Below, piece by piece: positions 1 through 5,638 of a stretch of 20,219 bases of DNA (position 1 is its first letter; the number at the start of each line of letters is the position of its first letter). The notes beneath the pieces are model-generated. The model did not search any database. It saw nothing but the letters and a program-made list of their open reading frames with translations, and was not told the DNA's origin. The translations under genes were made by a program, and so were the position numbers. This DNA comes from VGPI01 sp964482845 (GTDB lineage: Bacteria > Cloacimonadota > Cloacimonadia > Cloacimonadales > Cloacimonadaceae): NCBI GenBank assembly GCA_964482845.1, contig CAYZZE010000032.1, positions 1-20,219 on the forward strand, read 5' to 3'.

Positions 1-86
1 GCGTTAACCGCTCTGTGTTATCTAACAGACTCAAGAAGGTTTAGATTCAAGCGGATTAGTGCTTTCTCCTGAGTTCTCCCTGCTTC

Positions 87-143
87 ATAACCTTAGTATA
101 ACCTTACGGTCGTAAGGTTATACTAAGGTTATACTAAGGTTAT
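87..143. repeat. Perfect 22-bp inverted repeat with tandem 11-bp units
   Basis: Bases 87-108 are the exact reverse complement of 111-132, separated only by GT. Each arm is built from two copies of an 11-bp unit related to ATAACCTTAGT, and a further unit continues the right arm to 143. The outer flanks extend the dyad with one mismatch (TGCTTC to the left, GATAACC-type complement to the right, ending in CAAGCA). As RNA it would form a very strong hairpin. It has no T-run, so it is not an ordinary terminator. It may be a miniature palindromic mobile element or a protein-binding array. Confidence 0.85.
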
Positions 144-163
144 CAAGCAAGGAGGACAATATT

Positions 164-183
164 TAAGTCCACTCTCCGACTTA
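164..183. repeat. Short dyad TAAGTC-N8-GACTTA
   Basis: Six-base inverted arms at 164-169 and 178-183 with an 8-base spacer. It sits 20 bases beyond the large palindrome. It could be an operator half-site pair or a small hairpin. No function is assigned. Confidence 0.4.
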
Positions 184-202
184 TTCAACGGTATTTAAGA
201 TC

Positions 203-215
203 ATTCAATCTGAAT
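203..215. repeat. Short dyad ATTCA-ATC-TGAAT
   Basis: Five-base arms at 203-207 and 211-215 around a 3-base loop. A wider pair, TTATTCA at 181-187 and TGAATAA at 211-217, encloses it. No T-run follows. Function unknown. Confidence 0.35.
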
Positions 216-230
216 AAGGCAAGATCGTAG

Positions 231-251
231 GGTCGCTTTCCATCAGCGACC
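231..251. repeat. Hairpin GGTCGCT-N7-AGCGACC
   Basis: Perfect 7-bp arms at 231-237 and 245-251 with a 7-base loop. The downstream sequence is not T-rich, so a rho-independent terminator is not supported. It could be a leader hairpin or part of the repeat-rich region. Confidence 0.5.
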
Positions 252-603
252 TGATACCCCACTGGCAAAACCGGGCTCTTGCTCCAGATATGCATGTACT
301 ACTGACAAGCAGTCGTCTATGCACAGAATAGGAGGTTACGCTACAATCACATGTGGTATTTCAGGGCATACCCGAATCCGGTGATGGCAAAATCCACCCC
401 GGCGCACCCTCAAGCCATAGCGATATCTTTCAGCGGGGCAGAGGATTGCGATTTATCAGGAATTGGCATGTCAAATGCTGTTCTTTCGATAGTGGCTTCG
501 TTAAAGAAAAAAAAACGGGTTTTCAGGTTTTGATGAGTATATTATGGAAGACACTGATGATCTGGACGATCGATCCGGTCAAAACGATCAAGGGGAGGAA
601 TCA

Positions 604-1227
604 ATGCGAGCCAGGACAATTTTGGGGGCGATGATCATGGCAATGGTCATTTTGCCGGTTTATGCCACTACCTTCAGGTGTGCGGCATTTCAGATAGTAA
701 CGGTGCCGGAAGGAGCGGTGGTGACGGTGGTGGGAACCAATGAATATGTAGGGACTACGCCTACGGCCATCTTTACGGTCAAGATGGATCAGTTCACTGG
801 CTGGTATGGCTATCAGCCGGGCAGGTGGTTCCATCTGTTGATCCGCAAGGCGGGATATCATCCGATGATCCAGCAGATCTTTGTGCCGTTCAACGAAAAG
901 TGGGAGGATTATGCCAAAAAGCGTCCCCAGGTCTTCCGCTTTTTCCTGGAACCGATCTATTACTATTATCCGCCGTTTCCGGTTTATCCTCAGCCGCCGC
1001 AATATACCTACAAGACGACCGTTGTCATCTCCACCGATCCTCCCGGCACGGCGCTTTATGCCAATGAGCAATACATTGGGATGTCGCCCTTGGAATATAC
1101 AGCCCTATGGAATCCTTATGTGGACAGGATCGAGATTCGGGCGGAGAGATCGGGCTTTACCACCAATCGGCGGATGATCACTCCCCAGGACAGGACTATC
1201 TTTATAGTTCTCCAGCCCCGCTGGTAA
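604..1227 (+). CDS. Exported protein with two PEGA-like domains
   Basis: A 207-residue protein. The start at 604 is chosen because GGGAGGA lies 6 bases upstream and a Sec-type signal peptide begins there (basic RAR, hydrophobic core, likely cleavage after Ala21); the frame is open further upstream to 544 without such support. Residues about 28-95 and 136-203 each look like a PEGA domain: VPEGAVVTV...EYVGTTP and DPPGTALYANEQYIGMSPLEY, the usual small beta-sandwich signature. A Tyr/Pro-rich linker lies between them (about 117-137). PEGA domains are surface or periplasmic beta modules often found in or beside Ser/Thr kinases, and a kinase fragment follows 68 bp downstream. Role unknown; probably envelope structural or binding. 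Confidence 0.8.
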   Translation: MRARTILGAMIMAMVILPVYATTFRCAAFQIVTVPEGAVVTVVGTNEYVGTTPTAIFTVKMDQFTGWYGYQPGRWFHLLIRKAGYHPMIQQIFVPFNEKWEDYAKKRPQVFRFFLEPIYYYYPPFPVYPQPPQYTYKTTVVISTDPPGTALYANEQYIGMSPLEYTALWNPYVDRIEIRAERSGFTTNRRMITPQDRTIFIVLQPRW

Positions 1228-1236
1228 AGATTTCGC

Positions 1237-1252
1237 TTGACAAATTTGTCAT
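1237..1252. promoter_or_regulatory. Palindrome TTGACA-AATT-TGTCAT upstream of kinase
   Basis: TGACAAATTTGTCA at 1238-1251 is a perfect 14-bp palindrome, 44 bp before the kinase start. TTGACA at 1237-1242 also matches a sigma-70 -35 box, but no good -10 lies 16-18 bases downstream. A similar palindrome precedes the dehydrogenase gene at 7728. It is a candidate operator; the cognate regulator is unknown. Confidence 0.45.
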
Positions 1253-1295
1253 TACCACCAGATTGCGAACCAAAGGATCTGAGAAGGAGCGACGT

Positions 1296-1667
1296 ATGTT
1301 TTCCCCGGGGGCCATGATTCAGCACTACAAGGTCTTGTCCTTGATCGGCAAAGGCGGTATGGGCGAGGTCTATAAATGCGAAGATTTCATGATTGGCAGG
1401 TTGGTGGCGATCAAGGTGCTCAATCCCGCTTTATCCAATAATGATGGCTTGGTTCAGCGGTTCAAGCAGGAGGCGCGGATCCAGGCGCAACTGGTTCATC
1501 CGCATATCGTAAATCTTCATACTATGATGGAATTTGAGGGCAAACTGCTGATCGTGATGGAATATATCGCCGGCAATACTCTCAAGGAACTGATCACGCG
1601 CACCGGTCCCATTCCCGAAAAGAGGACTCTCCATATCTTGAGCCAGATCCTTACCGCCGTATCTTGA
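1296..1667 (+). pseudogene. Truncated Ser/Thr protein kinase (N-lobe only)
   Basis: The 123-residue reading frame begins with AAGGAG 6 bases before its ATG. It carries the start of a Hanks-type kinase: glycine-rich loop GKGGMGEV (18-25), the ATP-binding Lys in VAIKVL (Lys40), the alpha-C Glu in KQEARI (Glu59), and the hinge MEYIAGNTL (88-96). It stops at ILTAVS, just before where the family continues with the HRD catalytic loop, the DFG motif and the whole C-lobe. It therefore lacks the catalytic Asp and cannot be an active kinase. Homology ends at about 1664, immediately before a CRISPR-repeat-like sequence, so the break looks like an insertion, deletion or assembly junction rather than drift. 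Kinase identity is certain; whether the fragment is expressed is unknown. Confidence 0.85.
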
Positions 1668-1711
1668 GTCTACAATTGGAATGACCTTGACCCGTTTGAG
1701 GGGATTGAGAC
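1668..1711 (+). repeat. Solitary CRISPR-repeat-like sequence
   Basis: The stretch starts with GTCT and ends with ATTGAGAC, so its termini are complementary (GTCT/AGAC). The 3' end resembles the ATTGAAAC-type tag of type I and III CRISPR repeats, and the core CCCGTTTGAGGGG is weakly self-complementary. It resembles CRISPR repeats I recall from other genomes, but only one copy is present and no second copy follows at spacer distance, so an array is not demonstrated. The boundaries are approximate; the conserved part may be only about 1676-1711. It begins exactly where the kinase sequence is lost. Confidence 0.35.
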
Positions 1712-1762
1712 CCAGCTTCGCCGGTAGAACAGACAAACTTCGCTTATGCAACGATTAGCACA

Positions 1763-1768
1763 TATAAA
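1763..1768 (+). promoter_or_regulatory. Possible -10 box TATAAA for flavodoxin gene
   Basis: TATAAA matches the -10 consensus at five of six bases and lies 21 bases before the ATG at 1790, leaving room for a short leader with the AGGAG at 1779-1783. No good -35 box is seen, so this is a weak prediction. Confidence 0.3.
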
Positions 1769-1789
1769 TTCTCAAATCAGGAGTACCCT

Positions 1790-2275
1790 ATGAAGATATG
1801 CATCATCACCCATTCCAAAACGGGCAACACCCGTAAAATGGCAAATCTGGCAGCAGACATCCTGCAAAGCGAGGGACACTCGGTCGATCTGGTGGATTTG
1901 CAGACCCAAAAACCGGTAGAGGGATGGCAGCCAGGCAATCGGTTTGCCTTTGAGATCACCAATCAGCCCGATATTGGTGCATATGATGTGATTCTGGCTG
2001 GCGGTCCGGTTTGGGCGTTCTCCATTTCTCCGGTGATCCAAAAATGCATCATGCAGTTCCCCCCGCTCAGGGGAAAGACCTTTATTCCGTTCACGACTAT
2101 GGGTTTCCGCTACAAATGGCTGGGCGGCGACCGATCGCTCAAACAACTCAATAGAAGCGCTCTGGAAAAGGGAGCGGTGATCAAACCCGGCATCGTTGCC
2201 TGTGGTCATGGGACAAATAAAGAAAGCAACCTGATCGCCGCGGCAAAACTGCTTGCCGGCCGGATCGGCGCCTGA
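1790..2275 (+). CDS. Flavodoxin-like (FMN-binding) protein
   Basis: A 161-residue protein starting at an ATG preceded by AGGAG. The N-terminal beta strand and phosphate loop THSKTGNT (7-14) match the flavodoxin T/S-x-T-G-x-T FMN site. The segment ILAGGPVWAFSISP (68-81) is the usual second flavin-contacting loop of flavodoxin/NADPH-dependent FMN reductase-like proteins. The length is right for a single complete domain. It probably binds FMN and acts as a cytoplasmic electron carrier or small oxidoreductase; the partner cannot be read from context. It converges with the M16 protease gene downstream. The upstream neighbour is the broken kinase, so it is probably transcribed on its own. Confidence 0.85.
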   Translation: MKICIITHSKTGNTRKMANLAADILQSEGHSVDLVDLQTQKPVEGWQPGNRFAFEITNQPDIGAYDVILAGGPVWAFSISPVIQKCIMQFPPLRGKTFIPFTTMGFRYKWLGGDRSLKQLNRSALEKGAVIKPGIVACGHGTNKESNLIAAAKLLAGRIGA

Positions 2276-2329
2276 TCGGATCCCATTATCCAATATCTGA
2301 GCAGTAATTGATCATTCCCTGCTCAAGAG

Positions 2330-2347
2330 CACCGGGAAAAACCGGTG
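2330..2347. terminator. Hairpin between convergent genes (weak terminator)
   Basis: CACCGG-GAAAAA-CCGGTG forms a perfect 6-bp stem in the 155-bp gap between the convergent flavodoxin and M16 genes. Its position suits a bidirectional terminator, but neither flank has a T-run, so intrinsic termination is doubtful. Confidence 0.3.
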
Positions 2348-2430
2348 GTATCTGAGTGCCTGCGCAATCGGGTTGTTCCACCATCAATTATCTTCCGGTT
2401 TCCGGTAGGTCACTATCAGTAGCCGGATAA

Positions 2431-5250
2431 TTATCTTGTTTTCGGCAGGGGTAAACTGATTACCTTGATCAGGTCTTTGTGGTGGGTCATAAACTTACGG
2501 GCTGTTTTGATCATGCTCGGACGCGTGATCTTATCTATTCTTTGGCGGGTTTTCAGATAATCGTCGGCGGATAGATCATTCCATAGGTTTTCTCTGATCT
2601 CTTCCAGATAATACGAGTTTCCCGCCTCTTGTGATTCCAGATTCTTGAGCAGTGTGGAACGCACGTAGTGGATGTCGGCATCAGACAAGATGCCGGCTCT
2701 GACGCTATCCATGGTGGCAAGGGTTGCTTCGATCAATTCTTCATACCGGTCGGGAGCGCAGGCAAGGACAGTATATAGAGCATATCTCGCTTTGGGGTGT
2801 TTGCTGATGTTTGATAGGGCATAAGCCATATAGACGCCGCTGCGGGTCTCCCGGATATTCACCCTGAGTTTTTCAGACATCAGCATATCCATTGCCTGGA
2901 GATCAATCCGGGTCTGCGGCGAGAACTTCGCCTTGCCAAAATTCATCATAACCGCAATACACTTCTCATCGCGTCCCAGTCGCAGTATCCGTTCGACCTG
3001 TCCTTTGGGCGGTGTGATCCTGACGTCCCGAAAACTTTCCTTCCGTTTCACCGCAGGCAGACTTGCCAGATAGATCCGGCTGTACTCCCGTAGTAACTGC
3101 TCATCAAAATTGCCGACGAAGACGAAGGTAAAATCGGAGAAATCGCCAAAACGGTCATGGAAGATGCGCATCACCTGATCATGTGTGATCTGGTTCAATT
3201 CTTCCACGTTACTTGGCCGGGTATAGGGGTTCCCGCCGGAAGAAATCACTTCCAGCGAATCGGAAAACAGCGATTGCGGATCGAGCCGCGAGTTTTGCAG
3301 GAAGGTGCGCTGTTTGCTGATATAAGAGGTAAAACTATCATCACAGCGGCGGGGATTGCGCATATACTGGTAGATCATCTGGAATGCCAGTTCCATATCT
3401 TTGGGAACGAAATTGCCGCTGAGGTTTTCGCGGTAGAGTTCGATATCGGCACTGATCCGGACGATATGACCAGCCAATTGCTTGTCCAGGGTGGTCTTGT
3501 CAAAGTCGCCAAAACCGGATTGAATAATGATATCGCCAACGTTACGGGCTGCGATCACATCATTGGCAGGGAGCACGGAATAGCCACCGGGGCTGAAAGC
3601 GCTGAAGAGCACTTCATTGTTCTTGAGTTCGGTCTTCAAAGCATAGACATTGACCCCATTGGACAATTGCCAATGCTTGATGCCGGAATCCTTCAGAGTC
3701 CGTTGTTTGACGATCCTGCCGGGACTGGGGATGTTCTCCAACAGCGGTTCTTGCAGCGTTCTATCTTCATAAGCGGCTAACGGCAGGGACTGAATCAGCG
3801 CTCGTTGGGCGATCAGTTCTTCGTTGCCGGGATACGTGAGTCTTTCTTTGGCAGGTCCGATGACGGTGATATTGAAGTTTTCTTCGGTAAAGAGCGAGGC
3901 AAAGATATCGTTGATATCCTCGACGGTGATAAAAGGCGAGAACATCTCAAAGAATTGCTGCTGCTGTTCCGGACCGAGCAATGCATCGCCATAGATTATC
4001 GGTATCAAATATGTCCAGGTAAGGCGGGAGGACAGTTGCTTGTCCTTGTCGGCCACTTCTCTCTCCAATTGGGTCTTGGTGCTCATAATCGATCTGCCCA
4101 ATTCACCGTTACTAAAGCCGTGTTGTTTGATGCGTTCCACTTCCGTGAGCAGGGCTTGCGTGGCATCCATAACCTTATCTTCGGGACAGTAAGCACCCAG
4201 AGCGACCGACGATTTGGTAAGCGTAAGCGGAAAATGGGACGCATAGGCATAGGAGAAAGGCGGATTCGCGCTGCGGGTCAATTCCTGCAATCTGGCGTTC
4301 ATCATGCTTATTCCCTGATTGATGAGAATCTTTTGCATATAGGCGCCAAGTGTATTTACCGGCAGGGGTTCATGCTTCCAGATCAGATTGACCGAGGTAT
4401 AGGACATTTCATCGTCAATGGCGACAATGGCGGCGGGTTCATCATGCGATGGAACCGGATACATCACCTTGGGACGGGGATTGTCCACGCTGGGATAGGC
4501 GCCGAAGTATTTGATTATGGTCCGTTCAACCGCTTCCGGATCAAAATCGCCGACTACCAGCAAGGTCTGCAGATCGGGGCGATACCAATCCCGGTAAAAC
4601 CGGAGGATCTGGTCTCTGGTAAAGGTATTCAAGACCTCATAAGTGCCGATCGGTGTGCGCTGGGCATAGCGTGATCCGGCAAAGATCAGGTTCTGCAATT
4701 GATCCTGGATCCTTTCTGATGCGCCTTGATACATACGCCATTCCTCAATGACAACTCCGCGCTCCTCCTCCAATTCCTTTTCTTCAAAGGTGGCTGCCAT
4801 GCCCATCTCCGAGAGGATGTGGAATGCCTTGTCCAGCGCTTCCGGCTGATCGGTGGGAGCAGATAATGTAAAAAGCGTGAATTCGCGCGAGGTCATGGCA
4901 TTCAAGCCGCCGCCAAAGCCCATCCCGATCGAATTGAGATATTGGATGATATGCTGCTTGCTAAAACTCTTTGTACCCTTGAATACCATGTGCTCCGTAA
5001 AATGTGCCAAGCCCAGTTGGTCATCGTCCTCATCCACCGATCCGATATGGACAAACAGTCTCAGTTCCGCCCGCTTTGCCGGTTGCGGATTGGCTCGGAT
5101 AATGTAAGTAAAGCCATTGGGTAGAGAGCCGATCTTCAAACTCGGATCGGTCGGAAGCGGTACCATCAGATAATCTTCCATGCTCTGTGATGCCAACCCG
5201 CCCGTCAGCGTGACAAGGGCGAGCATAATTAAAATCCATTTGTGCGTCAT
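2431..5250 (-). CDS. Exported M16 family zinc metalloprotease (PqqL-like)
   Basis: A 939-residue protein. The ATG at 5250 is preferred because AAGGA lies 9 bases upstream; the in-frame TTG at 5259 abuts that site. A signal peptide (hydrophobic residues 5-20, cleavage near Ala20-Ser21) sends it to the periplasm or outer membrane. The inverted zinc motif HFTEH is at 83-87, with the third ligand in ERGVVIEEW (Glu163-Glu170). This N-terminal peptidase domain is followed by the inactive M16_C-type repeats, and the length (about 930-960) fits PqqL and other two-unit M16 proteases. It likely degrades peptides or small proteins in the envelope. It is monocistronic, convergent with the flavodoxin gene and divergent from htpG. 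Confidence 0.92.
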   Translation of the reverse strand: MTHKWILIMLALVTLTGGLASQSMEDYLMVPLPTDPSLKIGSLPNGFTYIIRANPQPAKRAELRLFVHIGSVDEDDDQLGLAHFTEHMVFKGTKSFSKQHIIQYLNSIGMGFGGGLNAMTSREFTLFTLSAPTDQPEALDKAFHILSEMGMAATFEEKELEEERGVVIEEWRMYQGASERIQDQLQNLIFAGSRYAQRTPIGTYEVLNTFTRDQILRFYRDWYRPDLQTLLVVGDFDPEAVERTIIKYFGAYPSVDNPRPKVMYPVPSHDEPAAIVAIDDEMSYTSVNLIWKHEPLPVNTLGAYMQKILINQGISMMNARLQELTRSANPPFSYAYASHFPLTLTKSSVALGAYCPEDKVMDATQALLTEVERIKQHGFSNGELGRSIMSTKTQLEREVADKDKQLSSRLTWTYLIPIIYGDALLGPEQQQQFFEMFSPFITVEDINDIFASLFTEENFNITVIGPAKERLTYPGNEELIAQRALIQSLPLAAYEDRTLQEPLLENIPSPGRIVKQRTLKDSGIKHWQLSNGVNVYALKTELKNNEVLFSAFSPGGYSVLPANDVIAARNVGDIIIQSGFGDFDKTTLDKQLAGHIVRISADIELYRENLSGNFVPKDMELAFQMIYQYMRNPRRCDDSFTSYISKQRTFLQNSRLDPQSLFSDSLEVISSGGNPYTRPSNVEELNQITHDQVMRIFHDRFGDFSDFTFVFVGNFDEQLLREYSRIYLASLPAVKRKESFRDVRITPPKGQVERILRLGRDEKCIAVMMNFGKAKFSPQTRIDLQAMDMLMSEKLRVNIRETRSGVYMAYALSNISKHPKARYALYTVLACAPDRYEELIEATLATMDSVRAGILSDADIHYVRSTLLKNLESQEAGNSYYLEEIRENLWNDLSADDYLKTRQRIDKITRPSMIKTARKFMTHHKDLIKVISLPLPKTR

Positions 5251-5378
5251 ATTGATCAATCCTTATTATGGTAATTGTTTGCTGAACGGCACTATGATTT
5301 CTTAACGCCCGACCTGTCAAGCAAGAAATGGACGATAGTCCTGATCAGATGGGTCCCTTGCGCGGCAAGGCATCTCCA

Positions 5379-5456
5379 ATGAACCTCCGGATCGCCTTCA
5401 TCGTCCTGATCCCGCTCCTGTTTGCCGGCCTTAGTCACATGGTTATCCCACCTTAA
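5379..5456 (+). CDS. Mini-ORF: signal peptide or one-helix membrane peptide
   Basis: A 25-codon frame with AAGG 8 bases before its ATG. The peptide has a basic N-terminus (MNLR) and a hydrophobic run (IAFIVLIPLLFAGL), then SHMVIPP and a stop. It could be a small membrane peptide. It could equally be the leftover signal sequence of an exported protein whose body was lost: the stop codon falls within the inverted-repeat cluster that begins here. No family is recognised. Chance occurrence cannot be excluded at this length. Confidence 0.3.
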   Translation: MNLRIAFIVLIPLLFAGLSHMVIPP

Positions 5457-5482
5457 TCAAGCGGTAACTTAACGCTTGATTA
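5454..5482. repeat. Inverted repeat TAATCAAGCG-N9-CGCTTGATTA
   Basis: Perfect 10-bp arms at 5454-5463 and 5473-5482 with a 9-base loop. Related TTAAG/ATTAAGCG units continue to 5508, followed by AGCAAGCAAGC. The layout of palindromic A/T-rich units followed by CAAGCAAG resembles the 87-150 region, though the sequences differ. There is no T-run. It may be a miniature repeat family or a regulator-binding cluster upstream of htpG. Confidence 0.6.
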
Positions 5483-5538
5483 TGGGTGGATTAAGTCCTG
5501 ATTAAGCGTAGCAAGCAAGCGGAAGAGAGGAAAGTTAT

Positions 5539-5565
5539 TTAGCAGTCCAATGGCGGGATTGCTAA
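5539..5565 (+). promoter_or_regulatory. CIRCE element (HrcA operator) of htpG
   Basis: TTAGCAGTC-N9-GATTGCTAA matches the CIRCE consensus TTAGCACTC-N9-GAGTGCTAA at 16 of 18 fixed positions with the exact 9-base spacer. It lies 8 bases upstream of the -35 box of the predicted htpG promoter. CIRCE is the binding site of the heat-shock repressor HrcA, normally found before groESL and dnaK operons. Its presence here implies that heat or folding stress derepresses htpG. The two mismatches are at inner positions of the arms. hrcA itself is not in the window. Confidence 0.75.
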
Positions 5566-5572
5566 AATCTCC

Positions 5573-5600
5573 TTGACAAATTGCATGGCTTGGTTATGTT
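5573..5600 (+). promoter_or_regulatory. Predicted sigma-70 type promoter of htpG
   Basis: TTGACA (5573-5578) is a perfect -35 box. TATGTT (5595-5600) follows after 16 bases and matches the -10 consensus at four of six positions. It lies 39 bases before the htpG start and directly downstream of the CIRCE-like operator. GAGGAG at 5626-5631 is the ribosome binding site. Confidence 0.6.
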
Positions 5601-5638
5601 TGGATTGGAAGATAAATCAGTTCATGAGGAGATAAAGC

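Larger units (their letters stand above)
1..603. other. Gene-free leading region rich in dyads
   Basis: No reading frame here has convincing coding character. The open frames at about 351-634 overlap one another, lack a good ribosome binding site and do not resemble a known family. What is visible is a perfect inverted repeat (87-132) with an extra half-unit to 143, further dyads at 164-183, 203-215 and 231-251, and an A-run near 507-515. A TATATT at 538-543 could be a -10 element for the gene at 604, but no good -35 precedes it. The region probably carries the control sequences of the gene at 604 plus repeat elements. Confidence 0.5.
5260..5638. other. Intergenic region between divergent M16 protease and htpG
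   Basis: This 379-bp stretch contains a signal-peptide-like mini-ORF (5379-5456), a cluster of TTAATC-containing inverted and direct repeats (5440-5510), a CAAGCAAG motif at about 5318-5325 with a near copy at 5511-5519, a CIRCE-like operator (5539-5565) and a sigma-70 type promoter (5573-5600) for htpG. GGAC-GATA-GTCC, a tiny hairpin, lies at about 5330-5341. No clear promoter for the M16 gene was found. Confidence 0.6.

Noticed and set aside
544..603. Upstream extension of the PEGA protein to the ATG at 544
   Set aside because: The ATG at 604 has GGGAGGA at good spacing and begins a clear signal peptide; the extension is acidic and would bury that signal.
351..634. Overlapping plus-strand open frames of 60 and 93 codons
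   Set aside because: No ribosome binding site, no family resemblance, and the longer one runs into the signal-peptide region of the gene at 604 in another frame.
601..1071. 156-codon minus-strand frame opposite the PEGA gene
   Set aside because: Its His/Arg/Asp-rich composition is typical of an antisense shadow, and the plus frame has real domains.
1668..1789. A full CRISPR array
   Set aside because: Only one repeat-like copy is present; no second copy occurs at spacer distance and no cas gene is in the window.
3157..4674. Two long plus-strand frames (207 and 289 codons) inside the M16 gene
   Set aside because: The minus strand encodes a full-length M16 protease with motif and signal peptide; the plus frames look like shadows with no recognisable motif.
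5251..5259. TTG at 5259 as the start of the M16 protease
   Set aside because: The AAGGA ribosome binding site directly abuts the TTG, while it is 9 bases from the ATG at 5250.
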